Assembly: GCA_003586115.2 (NCBI GenBank)
Contig: QVOM02000073.1
Coordinates: 33,868,134-33,932,133, forward strand
DNA: 64,000 nt
Direction: 5' to 3'
Source of the DNA: Salvator merianae
Taxonomy: Eukaryota > Chordata > Lepidosauria > Squamata > Teiidae
Positions 55,556 to 64,000 of the stretch are shown one piece after another. A program made the translations under genes and the position numbers. The stretch's first letter is position 1. Each line of letters starts with the position of its first letter. The notes under the pieces were generated by a model, which made no database searches, had not been told where the DNA came from, and saw only the letters and a program-made list of their open reading frames with translations.

Positions 55556-58500
55556 AGATTACGATTTTGAGCAAAATATGTTTGTTAATTGATGACTTTC
55601 ATTACACATTTAAAATACTCAACATTATACATCTATTAAATGTAAATAGGTCAGTTTTATATTGGGTCTTAGAAGAGATCCATTTAGTACCAATAAAGCA
55701 AAGGAGCTTCTATTTTCCTGGTCCATATTATTGCCCATCTTTTTTGTATTCACCTTCAAATTATCACAGCTACTAGATTTGTTATTTTATGCATTCCATA
55801 GCATTTTTATTTTCCACTTTGGAAGCCATGAAAGAAATGTGACATTTCTACTTTATCCGAGGATTATATGGGATAGCTGTTAAGGTCTGGAGAGTGTTAT
55901 TTGCTTTGGGTCTATGCAGTTATAGTAATAAATTGTTTTATTGCTTTTTAAATAGTGATAACTCTTTCTCTCTTCCAAAACTAGCCTGACTTGCTTTTCA
56001 GTGTCACTGCTTTAAGTAAGTCAGCGTGGCGGGATCAGGCCTTTATTTGTTACATTTTTCCTTTCAGAATATTTTATAGGTGGATGGTTTGATTTTCTCG
56101 TTATTTGTTTCTGTGGAAATAAATCATTCTGCAATTTCTTATTTTCAGGAACAAATGATAGCTAGATTTTGCTCATTGTAGATTTCCTGTAGCATTTATC
56201 ATTCTATTACTATTGAATTTTGCTATAGTTTTTTAAAATACATCAGATGATGATGTTGTATTGGAATAAGGTTATCAGTGAATTGGGTTCCTTTTCATTC
56301 CTGAGCATTCAAAATGGCTAAATAGGAGAAAAGGTTTTTCTTCCTCATGTGGGCTTGGCAGAGCCCAGGAAAAGGTTTGCTGGGGACACTGTGATGATGT
56401 CCTCCCATCTGTCTCCTAACTGCAAGGCTAGTTGGGGAAAAGAACCCAGCCACGGGGTAAACCAAAGGCTGAGCAGATGAGTTCTGCTCTTGCCTTAGCA
56501 AAGTCCTGCATGTGCCTTTCACTCCCCTGACCTCTTCCTCCTCTACCAAACTGCAATGGATGTCAGTGGAAAAACTGCATTAATTTCTCAATCTTTGAAC
56601 ACTTTGGGCTCATTGTATTTTTGTTTGATGCGTCCCTAATCCAGACCTTCCATAGTCCTCTTGCCCAAAGGACACATCCAACAACCTTCAGCTTCAGCCC
56701 CTAATTTATAAATAATCTGGGAACTCTGAGATAGTTTTGTCCTCATCTTATAGCAAGTGTAAGCCCACCACTCCTTATCTGTCACACATCTGGTTCTAGA
56801 CTATTTGGCTATAATAATAGGGTTCTTTGGCCTGTTCGCTCATTCCTGAAGGTCATCTGAATAATTAATTTTATCCTTTGAAGACTTGCTAGTTGTTACA
56901 CCTTTGGTACCTGACATGGATCCAATGCAAAGAAGTAGGTAGAATGTGGCAATGAACAACTAAACATTATTCCATGTTTATTCCAAGCCTACGTTCTTTG
57001 ATCTCTGGTTGTTATGTATAAGAAAGAACTATAGCTGGTGAAATTCCTTCTTCCACACAATGGTATTATCTTTGCACACAGCATGGTAAACTGAGGGAAC
57101 AGGGCCTGCAACTACACTAGCTTTTTGATGCACACTACAGCCAGCATCCAGCCACAATGATGATACTGGAATTTCTTTCACACAGGTCTCCTATATCTTG
57201 CATAGCCTGCTGATTTTCCAAGCACATGTTGTAGTGTGTATTTTCCCTGTTAGTCTCGCTTGCTTTTTAGAGTGGACGCTGACAGCGGATTATCTGTAGC
57301 TCCAGGTTGTAGTCCCAGGGGGCAGGAAGCTTTCCTCTTTATTTTTAAGTGGCCAATCAGAGTGCTTTTTCAGCAGGAAGGTGATACCCAAAATGCTTGA
57401 CTCAGCTCTAGGCCAGGAGGAAAGGTGACCATTGGGACACTTCCCATTACCACCACTGAACATTTCAGCTGTGGGGAGGGACAGTGACAGCAATAACCCT
57501 TCACTGCAGCAGTTGCCATGCTCTCTTTCAAACATAAAAAATGAAATACTTTCTCTCATAGACTTCTCTATGGGTACATGTATGTGTGTAAGAGGGAGAA
57601 AGTAACTAGCCTCTTGCGCAGCTGTTGGGAGGGGGCGTTACAGTGATCAAGTACTTCATCCAATTAGTATGATAGGAAGGAAGGAGGGAAAAAGTGGAGG
57701 AGGTTGAAGTTATTTCCCGTTCCTCTAAGGAAGCAGATATTAAGAAGCATTGTTTAATATATTTTACTGCTGATCTCCCAGGGTGTATGTGGAAAGATGT
57801 CCAGGAGAAGTCAAGGATTTTTAAAACAATCAAGCATGTTTACACAAACTAAACTCTTTTACTTAATTGCTTGCAGATGGTCCCTTTACCTCTTTCTCTG
57901 CTGCAGTAGGGGGTTCTTGCTTTCTTTAAAATTTGAAACTTGGTTGCTTGCTCATTCCTTGGATCAGTTCTAGACAGTGTTCTTCTTTTCAAACATGAAA
58001 TAGAATGATTTTTCCTCACACAGATTTAATTCTGTGTGTGAGGGAGAGACAGAGAGAAATCTATGGCCTCTTGTGCTGCTCAAATTTAATATATTTTACT
58101 GCTGATACCTCACTAGTTCATTTCCTGAGGGATAGAGTTGCTATCTTCCTCCTCTCTTCCACTTAAAAGCACAAAACTTTGTAGCAGAGCAGTTTCCCCA
58201 AAACCTGATGTTGTGAAAGAAACTATCCCTGTGCAGTCCAAAAAGCAACCTCTGAACACAAGCAAAATACTGGAGTGAAAGATGTTCTGTCTCTGAAGAC
58301 TAGTAGAACTACTGCAGGAGCAAGGATAATTAGCAACATAAGACACACACATAAATCATTCCAGTCACTTAGTGCACGCTCCATGTAAAACACCAGAAGG
58401 AAAAAAAAATTGCCTGGCAATTGACAGAGGGAAGTAGCAGTCAACTCAGGCCCCACAGGATCCAAGGCTGGGTATGGAGGGCGGGTGGGTGATGGACTTA

Positions 58501-58940
58501 GATGCTGTCTGGCCTCACCTTCTCTACCACAAATTTCCTGTGTGTTCCCTCTTTGTTTCTGAACAGTGACAGGTGCATCAGGTGTAACAGATGAAGTTAG
58601 CTGAATTGAAAAACAAATAAACAAAAACATAGCTAAGTGTGCTCTTTGTACTATCTAAAATAGATTCAGAGACTTTTAAAATACTGCTTCAAACCAATAG
58701 TATTTTTTTCCTCTGGTGTAAACTGGGTTGGTGTGATATCAACAGAAATTTGGGGAGGGGGAAACAGGGAATTTGGAGTGGGGAGAACTATTCCTAGATG
58801 ATCAAATAAACATCTTTTTTTAAAAAAAGAAGAATTAATGTGTGCCTCTGCTGGTATTCTGTTTCAGAACTACTGGTGATCTGCAATCTCCAAAGAGAGT
58901 TTTTACATCTGATCTTAGCTCAGGCATAAAGGTGAATTTA
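55556..58940. other. About 3.4 kb, no gene seen
   Basis: No domains in any frame. An imperfect direct repeat (TTTCAAACAT..., TTAATATATTTTACTGCTGA) occurs near 57,527-57,780 and 57,990-58,108. Confidence 0.4.
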
Positions 58941-59310
58941 TTTATTTATTTTTATTTGAGTGTTTATATCCCACCTTTCACCCAAAGGTCCCAGTGTGGG
59001 TCACAGCAATAAAAAGATAAAAATATTTTTTTCTATTGGTTACAGCACTGGAGTCCAGGGCCCTTTCTGCACTGGGCCTTATTGTGGTTTATATCTTGCA
59101 ATAGGGACCTGCCATGTACATGCTCATTACAGGGTGAGGGTTCAACTAGTAACTGCTGCCTATCCTGAGCACCTGGCTCATTTGTTATATCTTAAACTTC
59201 CTGGTCCTCTGAAGGTAATGGAAGACAGGACAAGGAAAAGAGCCTTTTCAGTTGTGGGCCCCTCTCTCTGGAACCCACTTCCAAATGAGAATTAAGCAGC
59301 TCTTTTAAAA
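58940..59310. pseudogene. L2/CR1-type LINE fragments around a hairpin MITE piece
   Basis: A TTTA-rich tail (58,938-58,955) with TATATCCCACCTTTCACCCA is an antisense 3' end. Then GGGCCCTTTCTGCACTGGGC at 59,056 is one end of a hairpin MITE. The plus strand at 59,210-59,296 reads RTRKRAFSVVGPSLWNPLPN, the conserved C-terminal block of L2/CR1-type ORF2. Confidence 0.65.
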
Positions 59311-59472
59311 TATATGTATTTCCATGTGGTGCAACAGGTGCATGCAGATGTGTGGCCCATGCTTCATCAGATTTATCCCATGGCACCATAACAGCCCCAA
59401 GCAGCCCCAGACAAATCTTGCTTTAGTGTGTGGTTGGATCAAAATAGCAACTTCACTTTTTGAAAAGACTAA

Positions 59473-59925
59473 GGGCCTGTTCACACTTTGCACTAGCAGA
59501 GGCCCTTGTGACCGGGAGCAGCAACATATTGCTGTTCCTGATCACAAATAGCTGTGGAGCACAAATTAGTGTTCCACAGCTTTACTGGGAGCTGATAGTC
59601 AGCCCCTAGTAACATACATTTGCACTTGAAATGCATGGCCTCACCATGTGCAGTGGCTGTGCCTGCATGCTTGCTCAATCGTGTCTATGCCTGCCTGCCT
59701 GCTGTGCAGTGTTGCCAGTCACCATGGCAGTGTCTGGACGCTTCCTGGCCACTGTCATGGTTGCAATCGAGCACAGGATACCAACATTTGCACCCCGAAT
59801 GCTGGTAGCCTGCTGATAGTGATTACTACGGCCATGTAGTGAGGACTGTGTCTCTGCTGTGTGGTCTGTTCCACCATGGAGTGTTTGCTGATGAACATTC
59901 CATGGTGGAAAGTGTGAAAGGACCC
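59473..59925. mobile_element. Foldback-family DNA element, TAA/TCA flanks
   Basis: Left tip GGGCCTGTTCACACTTTGCA; right tip (complement) GGGTCCTTTCACACTTTCCA. TAA lies at 59,470-59,472 and TCA at 59,926-59,928. The interior shares CACCATGGCAGTGTCTGG-type blocks with 23,920-24,647. Non-coding. Confidence 0.7.
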
Positions 59926-59928
59926 TCA

Positions 59929-60058
59929 GGCCCTTTTTGCACTGGGTCTTATTCTGGATTATATTCTAGAATGGGGAACCTGCCATTCACATGCTGGTGC
60001 AGATTACAGCAGGCCCCACCTGGTATAATCTGTAATAAGGCCCAGAGCAGAAAGGGCC
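59929..60058. mobile_element. 130-bp hairpin MITE adjoining the previous element
   Basis: Left GGCCCTTTTTGCACTGGGTC; right (complement) GGCCCTTTCTGCTCTGGGCC. Flanks are TCA and TAA. It shares the middle trinucleotide with the preceding element, as if it inserted into that element's target duplication. Confidence 0.75.
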
Positions 60059-60061
60059 TAA

Positions 60062-61020
60062 GCTAATCTAATAACCTGATAGTTGACATGTGTCTAGCAG
60101 TAACTCACATCTTTGCAACTTGCCAACTATATCCTGCAATCAGTAAATTGTGTGTTCTCAGATAAATCTGCTCCGTGCCCTTACATTTCAGTGATGGATG
60201 GGCTATGTGCCAGGAAGGAGTTTATTGGTTCTGATAGAGTATTTGCCTGTTGCTTAAGACAACCATTATGCAATTAGTTAGGAGGTGTAAGAGGAAGACT
60301 TTTCAGCAACAATTTAAAATCCTCATAGAAAGTAGGTAGAAAATCTTTTGAGGACTAACCGTGAAGGAAAAATAGGAGGAAAATAGCAAAATTTGGTTCC
60401 AGATAGGTTGTAGAAATACATTTTTGAACATTTTGAACCTTAATGTCCTAAAGAGTCATACTCCATGTAGTATTATACCTTATTGAAATAAATGTTTCTA
60501 TCATTTTTCTCTCTGATTGCCACAAGAATGTTTGTCTTTGTATGTGCATATATATTTGTATATAATATACATTATAATTAGATTATACATAATTTAATCC
60601 TAATATCAACAATAAAAAGTTTCATAATTAAAATGCTTAATATGCATGAAAATATCATCAATACAGCAACAACATAAATTTCAATATTGGTCAAAAACTT
60701 GAATGAAGATGTATATGTGTCTTTGAAATTTTATAAATGATACCAACAGTAGGAGGGTAATTGATTCCAAAAGCTTAGGAGCCATTGCCATAAAGAAAGT
60801 CCTGTTGCATGCCTCCACTCCTTTCATTAAAGTTAGTGTGGATACTCCTAGCAGTTGATCCTAAGGATGATCCATCATAAGATCCTAAGGATGAACTGAT
60901 ACTTGTGGGAAAAAGCCTTTCTCTCAGTTCTCTTCCTGTTTTGTTGATTCAAGATGGTGGTAGAATGCTTGTCTAGGAGTAATCCTAATTGAATGGAGTA
61001 ACTAATTTGTAACTTTAGGA
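60062..61020. other. No gene seen
   Basis: AT-rich. The 60,735-60,960 part (AATTGATTCCAAAAGCTTAG, AAGAAAGTCCTGTTGCATGC) resembles the untranslated region of an L2/CR1-type LINE; low confidence. Confidence 0.35.
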
Positions 61021-64000
61021 TGACAATAATGATGAGGAGGATAGTCATACAAATTCTATCAGGTTCTCTTAACTGGGTTTGCCACTCTTCATTACTGGAT
61101 CCTTGTACCAGAGATAATTAGAGGCATCTTAAAATATGTGATGTTCCAGATACTGGTAACTTTCAGACTGATGCATAGACATTCTGTCAATTCCTAGTGT
61201 GCTAAAGTGTTTTTCCAAATTTCTTGGTATGATCCCCAGGGCAGCAGTTACTGTTTGCACTACTGTTACTTTATTTTATCAAAGTTGTTCAATTCCTACT
61301 TTCAGGTCTCTGTTACTTGATCGTATTTTCCAATTCATTGTCATTTACTTTTGGGTCTCCTGATACTGCTATGTCTATCACTTAAACGTTTTTTCCCCCT
61401 ACCACAGTTATATCAGCAGTATTATGTACCAGGTACTTATCAGTTTGAATTTGAAGGTCCCACAAAATGTTGGCCTCTTCATTTTGAACTTTCTCTATGT
61501 AGTTGTTGCTTGCAGGCAGATTATACGTTTTGTTAATATTTCAGTTGATCAGAACAGCTACTTTGTTGTGACTTTCTCTGTGGTCTGTTCATGCAATATT
61601 CTTACAGCTGCATCCAATATGTTCTACAGTCTCATCAGCTTCATTACAGAGCCAACATTTATTCTCGGTCTTCTCAAGCTTTGGTTTTACTGCACTACAG
61701 TGCTTGTTCTTGTGCCGCAAATAGTAGGTTTTTCATTTCTTCAGTATTCCTTTTGTTATCTATCTCCACACATTCTTCTTTGGACCTGATGCTTTCATTT
61801 GTCATTTTCCCCCAAACTAGTCATCAGTGTTGCACATTTCTCTAGCCCAACTACATGGAAATGTCTTCATTCATATTCATTCAGTAGCAATCCTACTTCT
61901 GATGGTGATTTTCCTTAGAGTTTTAAGTTATTTATGTAGTGGAGCTGTGAAAGCCAGGATGAGCTTCTTGATGTTTGGTGTTTGGTACCCATGGCCCAAT
62001 TTTCTCAAGGTTATTGACAATGGTATTATGAATATTATAAATAGTAGAGAGGATTGTGAATCTCCTTCAAAATTATTGATCAAGTTGTTCATCATTAGTT
62101 CAATCTTCCAAAGGCACACTGCTTCTTTTAAACAAATTTAGTGATGTTTTCACTAGTTCTAATCATGTGCAGATACTTTAGAATCCAAATGTGTGGCACT
62201 GAATCAAATCCCTTCTTGTACTCTGTCCAAGCAACATGCAAATTTGGATGTGCCAAATAGACTCTATATGAGTGAGGTTTGTATAGAATCAAGGTGTGTG
62301 AGTGTGTGTGTAACCCATTTTAAGAGTGACCCCTTTGAAAAATTTGGAACGTACTCTGAAAACAAAGGGCCTGTTCACACTTATGACAGTATAACTTTGT
62401 AATTAGCAGGGTTCAGGCTGGACAGGATCAGGTACAGTGAGGAGTGCTCGCACTTGTCAGCACTGGAACAGTTCATGAGCTGAGCAGCAGTGTAAATGGG
62501 AATGCACTAGTTAGGTAGCTGGGTCCGGACCTAGAGGATCTGGGTCCAGACTTGGGTCCGAAATGGCCTCCAGGGTCCAGACACAAAGGCCAAACTTGAA
62601 TCCGAACTGTCTGATGGTGCCTATGTTGCCAAACAGTCCCCACCCTGCCGCCATTCCACACCAGGAAGTGGTGCGAATGCACCTTTCCTGATCCTCACCT
62701 GATCACGCAAGTTAGCTCAGAGACTGCATTTTCTTGACCACAGCTGGTAAGCTTCAGGTGAGCATCAGGTGGACTTTGGTAGGTTTCAAATCAGCTGGGG
62801 CAGTTTGCAGGTGCAAATGCACCATTCCAGCAAGCGTCCTGGAATGTTCCTCTTACTAAGTGCGAACAGGCCCACTCAGAACTGAGGAAAACTTGACTAA
62901 TGGTTTGTTCATTCAGTTACCACCCAAATGGCACTTAGCTCCTCTTCCCAGGTCATACTTAATCTTTGCCCCAGATTGTGCTCCAAAGCCTCTACTTTCC
63001 CTGATTGCACCCTCCCGATCCCCAAGCCACACCTCACCATTCCCCCATCAGATCTGCAGGGAGAATGGGTGGGACAATTCTAGATCTGCTGGCGAATGGC
63101 CCATTTCAATGATGATTCAGGTTTGTTACAAACTGAACTGACATTTTCACTTTGTGCAGATGCCTAGTCTTTAGCCCCCATGTCTGCTGCCTATTTCCTT
63201 TCTGTTCAGATGGTAACAAATCGGTTTTTTCCAGATGTACAGTAGCTGCAATTATTCTTGTCATTAGTTTTGAAATTTTTGGCACACAAGTTATTGGATG
63301 GATGTGGTTTGGTATAGCACCTTTATCTTGGTCTTTCATCAGGAGGGGAGTTTTGCTAGTTGTAATGTATTCATCCATTTCTGCTCCCTGTACTAGATCA
63401 TCCAGTTGACTGGCTAACATGTCATGTAAGCTGGTCAACTGTTTGAGCAAAAAGCCACCCAACTCATATTTTCCTGATACCACCCAGCTCTTGATCTTCT
63501 TAACACACTTCTCAGCTATTTTTCTTGCTATGGTCAAATCTTACATATGTTGTTAGGTACCACTGAGTTGTTGGGTACCAATCAACTCCTAGTTAACTAC
63601 ATGGGCATCTTTTGGGAAACCTCTGTGCAGCTTTCTTGGTAGCACTTCCCATTGCTCATTTTTGGGAAGAGACTGGGGATTGAGACTATTATTGCTTCCC
63701 ATGCAATTTGCTCTATTACTGAGCTATAGCGACTCTCACATTTTCCATATAACTTTCCTTTAACTCAGCTTCCATATCCTTAATCCAGCCTGCCATCCCA
63801 TCTTTGGATCATCTCACAGCTTTCAAGATAATGCAATTCTTTCCTTTTTCTCAGGATACAGTGTGGCTTACAACTCTTCATTAACATTTTGGTAAAAACT
63901 TCCCTGATTCATCTGCAAAAGGCAATTGTATTGTATATGAGTCTCATACCTGGCAATTTTCTTTAATATTGCAGCAATTTTCTGCTTCACAATTTCAGGC
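61021..64000 (-). pseudogene. R4/Dong-like LINE, antisense, broken and interrupted
   Basis: Minus-strand blocks in order: AEKCVKKIKSW, LTSLHDMLASQLDDLVQGAE, KTPLLMKDQDKG with HPITCVPKISKLMTRIIA and LLPSEQKGN (63,106-63,537); VAWTEYKKGFDSVPHIWILK (about 62,180-62,240); GDSQSSLLFIIFIIPLSITL and GYQTPN (61,928-62,119); an ETVEH-type Cys block near 61,640; and VIDIAVSGDPKVNDNELE near 61,290-61,385. The gap 62,250-63,105 holds an insertion. The tail near 61,020-61,050 is ATAATGATGAGG-like. The 5' end lies beyond the window. Stops and shifts are numerous. R4 is the best match from memory of lizard elements. Confidence 0.72.
62367..62873. mobile_element. Non-autonomous DNA element inside the R4-like LINE
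   Basis: Left tip GGGCCTGTTCACACTTATGA; right tip (complement) GGGCCTGTTCGCACTTAGTA. 507 bp with interior inverted segments. Flanks AAA and ACT do not match, so the site may be rearranged. Confidence 0.7.

Overview
The window looks like AT-rich, intergenic nuclear DNA from a squamate reptile (lizard or snake). The grounds are several decayed BovB (RTE-clade) LINE copies, L2/CR1-type, L1 and R4-like LINE remnants, a tRNA-like SINE with a (GAA)n tail, a Tc1 element and many small hairpin DNA transposons. I see no convincing host protein-coding exon, tRNA, rRNA or CRISPR array. Species cannot be fixed from this sequence alone.

The centrepiece is a hAT-superfamily DNA transposon at 13,834-23,898. 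It is bounded by 16-bp terminal inverted repeats with one mismatch and by a perfect 8-bp target-site duplication (TCCATGTC). It sits inside an older antisense BovB copy. A second BovB copy near 51.88 kb keeps the same site uninterrupted, so the pre-insertion sequence can be read. The element is GC-rich against AT-rich surroundings. It carries (i) an 855-codon uninterrupted BED-finger/hAT transposase on + and (ii) a convergent five-exon gene on - for a 342-residue Myb/SANT-like (trihelix) protein with an acidic linker and a C-terminal coiled coil. The exon phases fit across all four introns. Two-gene DNA transposons with a Myb-like partner are known from PIF/Harbinger elements; I am not aware of a well-described hAT with this layout, and it is the best candidate here for something undescribed.

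The transposase is probably inactive as written. The putative catalytic Glu is Lys (codon 810), the first zinc-binding Cys of the BED finger is Arg (codon 188), and the conserved Arg before Trp534 is Gln. A 200-N assembly gap (18,798-18,997) lies between two about 99% identical copies of a 1.29-kb segment. The second copy keeps Glu, so the duplication may be two haplotypes placed side by side and the Glu/Lys difference may be allelic.

Layout: 0-8.6 kb, unique DNA with an L2/CR1 remnant and several inverted-repeat elements; 9.3-10.5 kb, L1; 11.8-24.9 kb, BovB split by the hAT element and then by a foldback element; 25-36 kb, mostly unannotated DNA with a BovB 3' end (28.6-29.3 kb) and hairpin elements; 36.8-38.3 kb, decayed full-length Tc1; 38.5-39.2 kb, GC-rich minisatellite; 39.5-41.7 kb, palindromes and an L2/CR1 remnant; 44.9-45.8 kb, possibly conserved noncoding DNA; 46.4-47.4 kb, GC-rich foldback element; 49.8-52.7 kb, second BovB copy carrying a SINE; 59-60 kb, nested hairpin elements; 61-64 kb, antisense R4-like LINE.
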